Assembly (NCBI RefSeq): GCF_000259235.1
Contig: NC_017733.1
Coordinates: 62,001-126,000, forward strand
Reading direction: 5' to 3'
From: Helicobacter pylori_CU
Lineage (GTDB): Bacteria > Campylobacterota > Campylobacteria > Campylobacterales > Helicobacteraceae
Length of the DNA: 64,000 nucleotides
In this document: positions 15,336 through 23,953 of the stretch, piece after piece
Numbering within the stretch: the first letter of the stretch is position 1
Layout: each line of letters starts with the position of its first letter
Notes under the pieces: generated by a model
The model's input: only the letters and a program-made list of their open reading frames with translations
Told to the model about the DNA's origin: nothing
The model's database searches: none
Made by a program: the position numbers and the translations under genes

Positions 15336-17084
15336 ATGAAAGCTATAAAAATACTTTTTATAATGACACTCAGTTTGAACGCTATCAGCGTGAATAGGGC
15401 GTTGTTTGACTTAAAAGATTCGCAATTAAAAGGGGAATTAACGCCAAAAATAGTGAATTTTGGAGGTTATAAAAGCAGCACCAAAGAGTGGGGGGCTACT
15501 GCTTTAAACTATATCAATGCGGCTAATGGCGATGCGAAAAAATTCAGCATGTTAGTGGAAAAAATGCGTTTTAGCTCTGGCATCTTGGGGAATTTAAGAG
15601 CGCATGCGCGTTTGAGGCAAGCCCTAAAATTGCAAAAGAATTTGAAATATTGCCTTAAAATCATCGCTAGGGATTCTTTTTATAGTTACCGCACCGGTAT
15701 TTATATCCCCTTAGGCATTTCTTTAAAAGATCAAAAAACGGCCCAAAAAATGCTCGCTGATTTGAGCGTGGTAGGGGCGTATCTTAAAAAACAACAGGAG
15801 AATGAAAAGGCTCAAAGCCCTTATTACAGGAGCAACAACTATTACAACTCCTACTATAACCCTTATTATGGCATGTATGGCATGTATGGCATGGGCATGT
15901 ATGATTTTTATGACTTTTATGATGGCATGTATGGGTTCTACCCTAACATGTTTTTCATGATGCAAGTTCAAGATTACTTGATGTTAGAAAATTACATGTA
16001 TGCGCTCGATCAAGAAGAGATTTTAGACCATGACGCTTCCATCAACCAACTTGATACGCCTACTGATGATGACAGAGACGATAAAGACGATAAATCTTCG
16101 CAACCAGCAAATCTCATGAGTTTTTATCGTGATCCCAAATTCAGCAAGGACATTCAAACCAACCGCTTGAATAGTGCCTTAGTCAATTTAGACAACAGTC
16201 GCATGCTCAAAGACAATTCGCTCTTCCACACTAAAGCCATGCCCACTAAAAGCGTGGATGCGATCACTTCTCAAGCTAAAGAGCTTAACCATTTAGTGGG
16301 GCAAATCAAAGAGATGAAGCAAGATGGGGCAAGTCCTAGTAAGATTGATTCAGTTGTCAATAAAGCTATGGAAGTGAGGGACAAATTAGACAATAATCTC
16401 AACCAATTGGACAATGACTTAAAAGATCAAAAAGGGCTTTCAAGCGAGCAACAAGCCCAAGTGGATAAAGCCCTAGACAGCGTGCAACAATTAAGCCATA
16501 GCAGCGATGTGGTGGGGAATTATTTAGACGGGAGTTTGAAAATTGATGGCGATGACAGAGACGATTTGAATGATGCAATCAATAACCCTATGCAACAACC
16601 TGCACAACAAACGCCTATTAACAACATGGACAACACCCATGCAAATGACAGCAAAGATCAAGGGAGTAACGCGCTCATAAACCCTAACAGCACCACCAAC
16701 GATGATCACAACGATGATCACATGGACACTAACACCACTGACACCGGCAACGCAAACGACACCACCACTGATGATAAAGATGCTAGCAGCAACAATACCG
16801 GCGATATGAATAATACTGATACCGGCAATACGGACACCGGCAATACTGATACCGGTAACACTGATGATATGAGCAACATGAACAACGGCAACGATGATAT
16901 GGGTAACACTAATGACGACATGGGTAATAGCAACGACATGGGCGATGATTTGAACAACGCCAACGATATGAACAATGACATGGGTAATGGCAACGATGAC
17001 ATGGGCGATATGGGGGATATGAACGACGATATGGGTGGCGATATGGGAGACATGGGGGATATGGGTGGCGATATGGGGAATTGA
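15336..17084 (+). CDS. Exported low-complexity protein, Tyr/Met-rich centre and Asp/Asn/Met repeat tail
   Basis: A 582-residue protein of unknown function with a signal-peptide-like N-terminus (MKAIKILFIMTLSLNA). Residues 1-150 are mixed and helical. Residues 165-210 are rich in Tyr, Gly and Met (YGMYGMYGMGMYDFYD). Residues 250-420 are helical and charged. Residues 430-582 consist of Asp/Asn/Thr/Gly/Met repeats: several TDTGN units, then DDMGN and GDMGD units. The tail is highly acidic and may bind cations or be a flexible surface extension; this is inference. The ATG follows AAGG by 7 nt. A GMMYGGMGMYG stretch resembling the central region also occurs in the lipoprotein at 32713-33426. Confidence 0.75.
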   Translation: MKAIKILFIMTLSLNAISVNRALFDLKDSQLKGELTPKIVNFGGYKSSTKEWGATALNYINAANGDAKKFSMLVEKMRFSSGILGNLRAHARLRQALKLQKNLKYCLKIIARDSFYSYRTGIYIPLGISLKDQKTAQKMLADLSVVGAYLKKQQENEKAQSPYYRSNNYYNSYYNPYYGMYGMYGMGMYDFYDFYDGMYGFYPNMFFMMQVQDYLMLENYMYALDQEEILDHDASINQLDTPTDDDRDDKDDKSSQPANLMSFYRDPKFSKDIQTNRLNSALVNLDNSRMLKDNSLFHTKAMPTKSVDAITSQAKELNHLVGQIKEMKQDGASPSKIDSVVNKAMEVRDKLDNNLNQLDNDLKDQKGLSSEQQAQVDKALDSVQQLSHSSDVVGNYLDGSLKIDGDDRDDLNDAINNPMQQPAQQTPINNMDNTHANDSKDQGSNALINPNSTTNDDHNDDHMDTNTTDTGNANDTTTDDKDASSNNTGDMNNTDTGNTDTGNTDTGNTDDMSNMNNGNDDMGNTNDDMGNSNDMGDDLNNANDMNNDMGNGNDDMGDMGDMNDDMGGDMGDMGDMGGDMGN

Positions 17085-17153
17085 GATTAAACCCCAACAT
17101 CAAAGAGTGATAGCCAAAACTTAATATTTTTATTTATAATTCTTTTAAGGGGG

Positions 17154-17184
17154 ATAGGGGGATACTTTGGCGATGAATACCCCT
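17154..17184. repeat. Intergenic repeat, copy A
   Basis: A 31-bp block starting ATAGGGGGATACTTTGG is repeated exactly at 17465, 311 bp away. It is flanked by G-rich and C-rich runs able to pair (GGGG...CCCC). Related G-run/C-run blocks occur at 20779 and 43759. It lies in the gap between the low-complexity gene and tlpC. Confidence 0.75.
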
Positions 17185-17259
17185 TTAACCCCCCAACTAA
17201 CTCCCTTTAAGAACGCTTTTTAAAATCCAACCAAAGCTTTTTATCAAACTGGTGCAAAA

Positions 17260-17562
17260 AACTCCGTCCTTTAGGGCGCAAGATGTAAGCACTTAGGCTA
17301 TATTCAAGCTAGCAAAATACCTCTAGTCTTTTTAGGGTAAGAAATGCCCATGCAGGCTTTAAAGAACAAAGCCTTTCGTGTTAGCATTCAATGGAATGCT
17401 TTAGTTAGGAAGCTCCTTGCTTTAGAAAGGGGCGGTTTCACACTAAAACGATTCTTTTAAGGTAATAGGGGGATACTTTGGCGATGAATACCCCTTTTGA
17501 AGAGTCTTTTATATTAGCGTTCGTTAGGGCGAAAGCCCCTTGCTTTAAAAAAAGGGCGATTC
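17260..17562. mobile_element. Structured intergenic relic resembling IS605-family right ends
   Basis: This part of the 17085-17595 gap holds several hairpins: AGGCTTT/AAAGCCT (17354-17374), AGCATTC/GAATGCT (17383-17400), and GGGC-GAAA-GCCC with a GNRA loop (17527-17538). Two CTTGCTTTA-loop stems also occur, at 17413-17432 (CTCCTTGCTTTAGAAAGGGG) and 17537-17556. The last two resemble the CTTGCTTTAGC hairpin common at right ends (omega/re-RNA region) of IS200/IS605-family elements. No transposase or TnpB frame is present, so this would be a decayed end or solo repeat. Family assignment is from memory of that hairpin. Confidence 0.4.
17465..17496. repeat. Intergenic repeat, copy B
   Basis: This is the second copy of the block at 17154-17184, identical over 31 bp and followed by a T-run. 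The two copies flank the hairpin-rich segment, as if a unit of about 311 bp had been duplicated or the relic had inserted next to an existing copy. Confidence 0.75.
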
Positions 17563-17595
17563 CATCTTTTAGACGCTCAAAATTAAAAGCAGAAA

Positions 17596-19617
17596 TCAAA
17601 ATTTCTTCTTGCTCACATCTTCTAAAATATCTTGGGAGATCCCATCAATTTTAGTGCTGACTTGTAAAGAATGATTAGCGATAGTCAAATTATCCTGCAC
17701 ATCTTGTTGCAAGGCGTTAATGGAGTTGTGGATGTTTTCTACGCCCTTGTTTTGCATTTTGATAGATTCAGCGTTATCGGCGATGCTTTGAACTAAAATA
17801 TTAATATTGGCTTCAATCTCGCTGAGGGATTTTTGCGTCCTTTCAGCGAGCTTCCTAACTTCATCAGCCACCACCGCAAAGCCTCTGCCATGCTCACCAG
17901 CCCGTGCGGCTTCAATAGCGGCGTTTAGGGCTAATAAATTCGTTTGATCAGCGATGTCTCTAATCATATCCACCACGCTTTTAATGTCTTCTCCTTGAGA
18001 GATCATCTCTTGGCTTTTAGAATCAATCGTTGTAATGATATTAGTGATTTCTTCTAAGGATTGGGTGGTGTTTTTCAAGCTTCTTTCTTGTTTATGAGCG
18101 GTTTTGGTTAAGTTATCCACGCAAGTTTTTAAATCTTTGGATTCATGATTGAGCGCGTTCGCAAACCCTAAAGAAGCTTTAAGCATGCTAGAAATTTCTT
18201 GCCCTAAAGTGTTGAGCGCTTTTTCCATGTTGGCTTTAGGATTTTGGATGTGGTGGGTGAAATCCAGGTCTTTATAATGCTCTAGGGCGTTATTTAGGGC
18301 TTCAATATTGGCGCCAATTTGGTTGCGGAAATACTGGATAATGCTATTAATCGTGTTTCTTAAAGCTTGCAAATCTTTATTTTTAGGCACGCATGCGATT
18401 TCTTGCGTGAAATCCCCATTTTCCACATAATTAGCCACTTCAATGCTGTTTTGGATGGCTTTATTATCGGCTTGAATGTTTTCTTGGGTTTTAAGGATGT
18501 TTTCATTGATAGAAGCTTGCATTTGCCCGATTTCATCATAAGCGCTTGGGGGCGTTAGGCTTATAGCATGGTGGTTTTTGGGGTTATTGAGCAAGTTGAA
18601 AAAATCATTTAGGGTGTTATTGACCCTACTGATGCGTTTGGTTATGAGACTGGAAATGATGATAAAGACTAAAAGGGCTAACACCAGCACGCCTAAAATC
18701 AAAGTGGTGATGATAATGTATCTGGTGTTTGTCGCCTCTTGAAAGACCAAAGATTTATTGACATATTTCCCAATCGCCCAACGCCAATGGTTGCTGTTAT
18801 TTTCTTTTTCTTCAAAAAAATCAAAGGGCTGTATGGCTAAAAAGGTTTCTGTATCCCCGCTCAATGAATGATAGCTCAAAGTGCCCGCTTCGTTTTTGTC
18901 ATAATACTCCACAGCTTTAGCGACTCGTTTGTCCGGATTGATGGCGCTTAAAATCTTATCTTGAATCTCACGATTAGGGTTGATTAAAAGCCTGCCATCT
19001 TTCCCCATTAAAAAGGTGTTGCTCTTGTTTTGACCTATCACATCTGTATAAAAGGCGTCAATGTTTAAAAAGAGGTTCAGCGCACCTATAACATTTTGAT
19101 TTTTATCCTTTAAGGGGAGGGTAATATCCATGCCATAGATTTTATCGCCATTAACCTCCTTATAATAGGGATCTGAACGGGTTATACTTTTGAGCGAATG
19201 GATTTGATTGATCATGTTTTCATTGAGTGCGGTGTTAGGGTAGGCGATTTTTGAATGGATTTTAATAGCGCTGATCGCTCGTTTGTCATCGTTAGCATAA
19301 AGAGCGCTAATCAATAACACATGAGGGTTTGCTAACAAAAACTCAGAGAGCATGCGTTTTTTTAGGGTGTCATTAATAGAGCCATTTTCATCGCTTAAGA
19401 ATTTTTCAAGGGTGTTAGCGCCCATAAAAATACGCTTCATAATGCCTTGAATCTTAAAACTGACTAACTGAGCCTTTTTTTGCAACAATTCTGTGGCTTG
19501 GCTTTGCAACACGCTTTCAACCTTGTGATTGATAATAAAGCCCATAATAGCGCTAATCGCTATAACGACCGCGCACACCATCACCACAATCTTAAAACCA
19601 ATTCTTGTAGATTTCAT
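17596..19617 (-). CDS. tlpC: Methyl-accepting chemotaxis protein TlpC
   Basis: An inner-membrane chemoreceptor that signals through CheW/CheA to the flagella. I chose ATG 19617, behind AAAGGAA, giving 673 residues, the usual TlpC length; the longer frame to 19665 adds 16 residues. Domains in order: membrane span at residues 8-28, periplasmic double-Cache sensor (about 30-300, with SDPYYKEVNGDKIYGMD), a second span near 305-325, HAMP-like linker, and the cytoplasmic signalling hairpin with DQTNLLALNAAIEAARAGEH. The C-terminus ends DILEDVSKKKF. TlpC is reported to sense lactate. Confidence 0.93.
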   Translation of the reverse strand: MKSTRIGFKIVVMVCAVVIAISAIMGFIINHKVESVLQSQATELLQKKAQLVSFKIQGIMKRIFMGANTLEKFLSDENGSINDTLKKRMLSEFLLANPHVLLISALYANDDKRAISAIKIHSKIAYPNTALNENMINQIHSLKSITRSDPYYKEVNGDKIYGMDITLPLKDKNQNVIGALNLFLNIDAFYTDVIGQNKSNTFLMGKDGRLLINPNREIQDKILSAINPDKRVAKAVEYYDKNEAGTLSYHSLSGDTETFLAIQPFDFFEEKENNSNHWRWAIGKYVNKSLVFQEATNTRYIIITTLILGVLVLALLVFIIISSLITKRISRVNNTLNDFFNLLNNPKNHHAISLTPPSAYDEIGQMQASINENILKTQENIQADNKAIQNSIEVANYVENGDFTQEIACVPKNKDLQALRNTINSIIQYFRNQIGANIEALNNALEHYKDLDFTHHIQNPKANMEKALNTLGQEISSMLKASLGFANALNHESKDLKTCVDNLTKTAHKQERSLKNTTQSLEEITNIITTIDSKSQEMISQGEDIKSVVDMIRDIADQTNLLALNAAIEAARAGEHGRGFAVVADEVRKLAERTQKSLSEIEANINILVQSIADNAESIKMQNKGVENIHNSINALQQDVQDNLTIANHSLQVSTKIDGISQDILEDVSKKKF

Positions 19618-19794
19618 TTCCTTTGCCCTTTTAAAACGAATTGATAGAGAACGATTATTATACATTATTTTGAAATTTTAATAAAAAAAGAGAGAGAATA
19701 AAAAAGAAAACAAAAAAGCAAAAAATAAAAGAGAGCCAAAGCCCTCCAAAGCCCCCTAAAACTCCCCCAAAGGAGAGGCAAAAAGGAATAAAAA

Positions 19795-20184
19795 TTACCT
19801 TTTAGAGAATTGCGGGCTTCTTCTGGCCTTTCTTTTACCATATTTTTTGCGTTCAACCACCCTTGAATCCCTAGTGAGCAAGCCCTTAGGTTTTAAAATG
19901 GCTCTAAAAGCAATATCATAAGCGTTCAAAGCTTTAGAAATGCCATGCCTTAAGGCTTCCGCTTGCGCTGAGTAGCCCCCACCAAAAACCACCGCTTTAA
20001 TATCCACAGATTGTTCTTGTTTGGTTAAAAGTAAAGGTTGCATGACTTTCATTTTAATGGCTTCATGCCCGCCTAACCATTGATTCAAGCTCTGCTCATT
20101 GATGCTCAATTCGCCTTTACCCGGAGTGAGCCACACTTTAGCGATAGCGGTTTTTCTTTTACCGGTAGCATAGATTTTTCTCAT
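19795..20184 (-). CDS. rpsI: 30S ribosomal protein S9
   Basis: A 129-residue protein with the S9 signature: [15 protein letters not shown] at the N-terminus, [19 protein letters not shown] in the middle, and the basic C-terminal tail ([18 protein letters not shown]) that reaches the P-site tRNA. Its ATG overlaps the rplM stop by 4 nt, the usual rplM-rpsI pair. The gap to tlpC (19618-19794) holds only an A-rich stretch with short C-runs. Confidence 0.98.
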
Positions 20185-20606
20185 TTAGCGTCCTTTTTGC
20201 TAGTTTGTGCGGTGTGAGGGTGCTTATCATCACGATAAACTTTGAGTTTTTTAATCATCGCTTTCCCTAATTTCGTTTTAGGGAGCATGCCCCTAACGGC
20301 TAAGTGGTAGAGCTTTTCAGGGGCTTTTTCTAGCATTTCTTGGAGAGTCTTGCTCTTAGTGCTACCAAAATAGCCTGAATGGGTAAAATACTCTTTATCC
20401 TCTAATTTCATGCCTGAAAATTTAACCTTATTGGCGTTGATAACCACCACAAAATCCCCACAATCCACATTAGGGGTGTAAAAAGGGCGGTGTTTGCCTC
20501 TTAAAAGCACAGCGATTTCAGTGATCAAGCGGCCAAAAACTTTGTCTTTAGCGTCCAAAACGACCCAATCACGAACGATGTCATTGACTTTAGCAGTCTT
20601 TGTCAT
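20181..20606 (-). CDS. rplM: 50S ribosomal protein L13
   Basis: A 141-residue L13 protein, an early 50S assembly component. Conserved stretches are [21 protein letters not shown] at the N-terminus, [25 protein letters not shown] and [15 protein letters not shown]. It is first of the two-gene ribosomal operon with rpsI. Length is normal. Confidence 0.98.
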
Positions 20607-20778
20607 AAGAATCCTTTGATAAAATTAAAGCACCCATTATAAGGAAATAAGCTTAAATATTGCTGAATTTAAGGAAAGTTTAAAGTTTAAAAATAAGGTT
20701 TTTTAAAAAAATTGTTTGATTGCTTTTGATTTTATGGTCAAACTCATTTCTTAAGTAAAACGCATTTTCTTAAAGGGA

Positions 20779-20809
20779 TAGGGGGCATTTTGAAATAACT
20801 CTCCCCCTA
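20779..20809. repeat. Intergenic G-run/C-run hairpin
   Basis: TAGGGGG and CCCCCTA form a perfect 7-bp stem around a 17-nt AT-rich loop, followed by a C-rich run like that after repeat copy A. It lies in the 353-bp gap between rplM and the small membrane-protein gene. The remainder of that gap (20607-20778 and 20810-20959) is AT-rich, presumably contains the rplM promoter, and shows nothing else I can support. Confidence 0.55.
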
Positions 20810-20959
20810 CAACCCCCAACTAAAAACCCCCTAACCCCAAAAGACTGCTTTTAAAGAGGCTATCACTTGCTTTTCGCAAGCTATTTTATTGCATTTATTT
20901 TAAAAAATGCCTTTGAGCATTTTTTAATTTTGTTACTCATACTTAATAAGCCAAAGTCT

Positions 20960-21148
20960 TTATTTTTGCTTTTGATTGAGCCTTTCTTCTATCTTTTTGA
21001 TTTGTTGGCTCATTTTAGCGCTCGCGTTGATTTGATTGATGAGCATGTAAAGGTTTATCATCATCAAAAGCACCACCACAATCCCTAAAAAAAACACGAT
21101 TTGAACGGCTTTTTTAGCGATTTCTCGGGCTTCTTGTTCGTTTTGCAT
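20960..21148 (-). CDS. Small single-span membrane protein (DUF5408-like)
   Basis: A 62-residue protein with a charged N-terminus (MQNEQEAREIAKKAV), one hydrophobic segment (residues 17-40, VFFLGIVVVLLMMINLYMLI) and a charged coiled-coil tail ending EERLNQKQK. This is the layout of the epsilonproteobacterial DUF5408 family; function unknown. It starts 6 nt after the mqo stop and is probably co-transcribed with mqo. Confidence 0.7.
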   Translation of the reverse strand: MQNEQEAREIAKKAVQIVFFLGIVVVLLMMINLYMLINQINASAKMSQQIKKIEERLNQKQK

Positions 21149-21154
21149 GTGTTT

Positions 21155-22507
21155 TTAATTTTCCAATTCTTCTGGGGATAAATCTTTATAAAAGCGTTCT
21201 AATTCAAAGCTCTCGCCCAAATACGCAGCGATTTCTTGGGAATCCACAAGGGCGTTTTGCAAACAACTTGTCGCGCCTGGAGAGGGGGTCATGTTAAAAG
21301 TGATGCCTTTATGGGTGCAAATCTTTTTTTCGCCTAATTCCAGCTTTCGCTTGGTTCTGTCTAAAACTTGCGGGCGCACTTCACCAAAACCATGAGCGTA
21401 TTCTAAATCTTCTAGGCTAAGAGAGGGGATGATTTTTTGAGCGTCTTTTAAAAATTTCCTTTTACCGATAATAGGCAATTCAAAAACCATGTTTTTAAAC
21501 ACATAATTACGGATTTCTTTATCGCTCATCAAATCAAATGCGATTTTAAACACATCTTTATTCAAATCCATTTTCAACAATTCCAAGCTAATACCCTTGA
21601 GCCAGCATTTGTTGCGCTCTAATTTAGGCATCGTTAAAGCGGTAGGCCCAATTCGTGTTTTTCCTTTAATGACGGCATCAGGGTCGCCATGCACGGCTGC
21701 AAAAGGGAGCTTGGGGTTTTGGACGGTATAAACCTTACCCCTTAATAAATCCGGCACAAAATAAAAGCTACCCGCCACAGGCAAGCACCCTAAATCCAAG
21801 CCATAGCCCATGCTCTGAGCCAAAGGCAAAGCGTAAGAGCCGGCATTGACCAGCACGAATTTAGCATACACTTCTTCAGCGTCTTCTGAAATTACGGCGT
21901 AAGTGTCGTTGCGTTTTTCAATCTTTTTCACTTTGAAATTCAAAAACACCTGGTTGTTAGGCTTTAATTTTAGAGCTTCTTCAACGAAGTTTTCACTCAA
22001 CTTCGCAAAATTCATAGTGCTCCAATCTTTTTGATAACCATGCCCGATAATGTTTTCATGCCTGTCTATGCCATTAGCCCCTAAAATCACATTAGGCTCT
22101 AATTCTTTAATCTTTTGCTTGTCAAATTCTTCTAACCCCACAAAGATTTCTTTAAAGGATTCGTAGCGCTTTTTCATGAACTCGCATTCTTCATCGCCCA
22201 CGCCTATAGCCATTTTCTGGGTTTCAAAAATCACTTCATTTTGCAAGCCTTTATTGAGCGCGTATTGTCTGGTTTTATAAGCGCTCAAACGCACTTTTTT
22301 AGCTTTTTCAGGAGTGTAATTCGTTTCAATAGAGCCATCATGAATGGTTTGAGAATTAGCTTTAGCGCTGGAGCTGATTTGAGCTAATTTAGAGCATTTT
22401 TCCACGATAGCCACGCGTTTTAAAGAGCTGTATTCGCTCAAAGTATAAAAGGTCGCACACCCTGAAACCCCACCTCCAATAATAACAGCATCAAATTCCA
22501 TACTCAT
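21155..22507 (-). CDS. mqo: Malate:quinone oxidoreductase
   Basis: A membrane-associated FAD enzyme that oxidises malate to oxaloacetate and reduces the quinone pool, replacing soluble malate dehydrogenase in H. pylori. The 450-residue protein begins with a Rossmann FAD loop (IIGGGVSGCATFYTLSEY) and ends with GITFNMTPSPGATSCLQNAL, the conserved C-terminal FAD contact. GFGEVRPQVLDRTKR is also typical. It matches HP0086 by position and length. Confidence 0.93.
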   Translation of the reverse strand: MSMEFDAVIIGGGVSGCATFYTLSEYSSLKRVAIVEKCSKLAQISSSAKANSQTIHDGSIETNYTPEKAKKVRLSAYKTRQYALNKGLQNEVIFETQKMAIGVGDEECEFMKKRYESFKEIFVGLEEFDKQKIKELEPNVILGANGIDRHENIIGHGYQKDWSTMNFAKLSENFVEEALKLKPNNQVFLNFKVKKIEKRNDTYAVISEDAEEVYAKFVLVNAGSYALPLAQSMGYGLDLGCLPVAGSFYFVPDLLRGKVYTVQNPKLPFAAVHGDPDAVIKGKTRIGPTALTMPKLERNKCWLKGISLELLKMDLNKDVFKIAFDLMSDKEIRNYVFKNMVFELPIIGKRKFLKDAQKIIPSLSLEDLEYAHGFGEVRPQVLDRTKRKLELGEKKICTHKGITFNMTPSPGATSCLQNALVDSQEIAAYLGESFELERFYKDLSPEELEN

Positions 22508-22560
22508 TGTCTTTCTCCAAATGTTTTAAATTGATAAATCGTAATCATAGTATAAGAAAA

Positions 22561-23934
22561 TCAATTCGCATTCAAAGGGCTTGAAGTTTTATTGACAAAA
22601 TCTTTCAAATCGCTCATTCCAAGCACCCTGTCAATCAATAATTTCTTTTTAGAAAACGCCCCATTGTGTTCTTCGGCTAACCATAATGAAGTGATCACCA
22701 CGCCCCCTATTTTATGGCTCAAGGTTTTAAAATGCTTTTGGGTTTGCACCGACCAAATGCTGTGAGCGACTATCGCTTGATGGTTGTGTGTGCCTAAATA
22801 GAGCATGATATGCCCTTTTAAATAGATGAGCGTTCCAAAAGGAGTGGCGTTTTTAAGGATGTAATCTTCTTTTTCTTTAGCTTTCATGGAGCTTAAATCC
22901 ACATAATTGTTCGCGTAACGGCTTTGCGCGTAGGAATTTCTGGGGAGCAAAATACCAAAATTAGCAAAACTATCTCTGGTGAAAGCCGAGCAATCCCTAT
23001 TACCTAATAGTCCACCCCAGCCGTATTTTTGCCCTAGCATGGTGTCTATAAAATACGCCATGTTCTCGCTGTTAAAAGCCTTAGGGAAAACAAAAAAATC
23101 CTTTTCATCTAAGATCACGCTTTGTAAATCTGCATAACCCTTAGCGTCTCTCAAAAAACCATAGGCTTTTAATTCCTTTTTTTGGGGTTTTTGAGGTGTT
23201 TTTTGACTTTGGGGGATGAGAGCGAACAATTCTCCTACTCTGGCGTTGGTGTAAAAATCCCCATAGTCTGTATAAAGGGGGATTTTATCTTTTATAGGCA
23301 TGACATAATTTTTAAGATGGGTTAAAAGCTCTATGTCTTTATCGTGCATGTAGGCTAAATCGCTAACTTTGATCCAGCCATAAACAAAACTGCTTTGAAT
23401 GTGGGCGTAAGTTTTATCTGTATTAAAATGTGTGATCAAAACCGGCGTGCCTTGAAAAATCAGCGAATTTTGATACCTGTCAAAGGGATAGCCTTTTGGA
23501 GAAAGATAATAAGGTTTGTTAGTAGGCACAGCCCTTACATCGCTATCTCGCACCACCACAGCCTTAATCTTATCGCTCGGGTAATGCTCAATATCCATGC
23601 TTTTAATAAGCTCATTATTGAAAGCTTTTGCGTTGGGTTTTAGATCTTCGCCATAACCGGTGGATTTATTCATCTCTTTGAGAATCCAAAACACTTCTTT
23701 TTTATTGCTTTTGACTTTCGCATCTAGCCATGGGGAATACCACGCTTTGAGGTAGCTCTCTTTTAGATTTTCTCTTAACGCTTGGGGGTCAATGCTTTGG
23801 TCATTATGACTGCCATTTTGAGAGCTTGCAAGATAGCTTGAAGCCTCTTGGGGCAAGGATAAATCTTTGAGCGTGAAATCCTTTTTCATGCAACCCACAA
23901 ACAAAAACAAGAAAACTACAAGAAAATAACGCAT
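22561..23934 (-). CDS. SH3/NlpC-P60 peptidoglycan hydrolase lipoprotein
   Basis: A predicted cell-wall endopeptidase of 457 residues. The N-terminus (MRYFLVVFLFLFVGC) is a lipoprotein signal with the lipid-bearing Cys at 15. An N-terminal helical region and SH3b-like segments (VVRDSDVRAVPTNKPYY; SSFVYGWIKVSDLAYMHD) precede the NlpC/P60 domain: KYGWGGLLGNRDCSAF supplies the catalytic Cys near residue 318, and HIMLYLGTHNHQAIVAHS supplies His. It should be anchored in an envelope membrane facing the periplasm. It lies 19 nt after rpoD and is likely co-transcribed. Confidence 0.85.
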   Translation of the reverse strand: MRYFLVVFLFLFVGCMKKDFTLKDLSLPQEASSYLASSQNGSHNDQSIDPQALRENLKESYLKAWYSPWLDAKVKSNKKEVFWILKEMNKSTGYGEDLKPNAKAFNNELIKSMDIEHYPSDKIKAVVVRDSDVRAVPTNKPYYLSPKGYPFDRYQNSLIFQGTPVLITHFNTDKTYAHIQSSFVYGWIKVSDLAYMHDKDIELLTHLKNYVMPIKDKIPLYTDYGDFYTNARVGELFALIPQSQKTPQKPQKKELKAYGFLRDAKGYADLQSVILDEKDFFVFPKAFNSENMAYFIDTMLGQKYGWGGLLGNRDCSAFTRDSFANFGILLPRNSYAQSRYANNYVDLSSMKAKEKEDYILKNATPFGTLIYLKGHIMLYLGTHNHQAIVAHSIWSVQTQKHFKTLSHKIGGVVITSLWLAEEHNGAFSKKKLLIDRVLGMSDLKDFVNKTSSPLNAN

Positions 23935-23953
23935 GCTTTAGAGAACCTTAACA

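Noticed and set aside
16800..17070. Repeats at the end of the low-complexity gene as a regulatory element
   Set aside because: The repeats keep the reading frame to a proper stop and are best explained as coding.
16718..17103. Pro/Ser-rich and Arg/Tyr-rich frames on the minus strand
   Set aside because: Reverse readings of the Asp/Asn/Met repeat tail of the exported protein.
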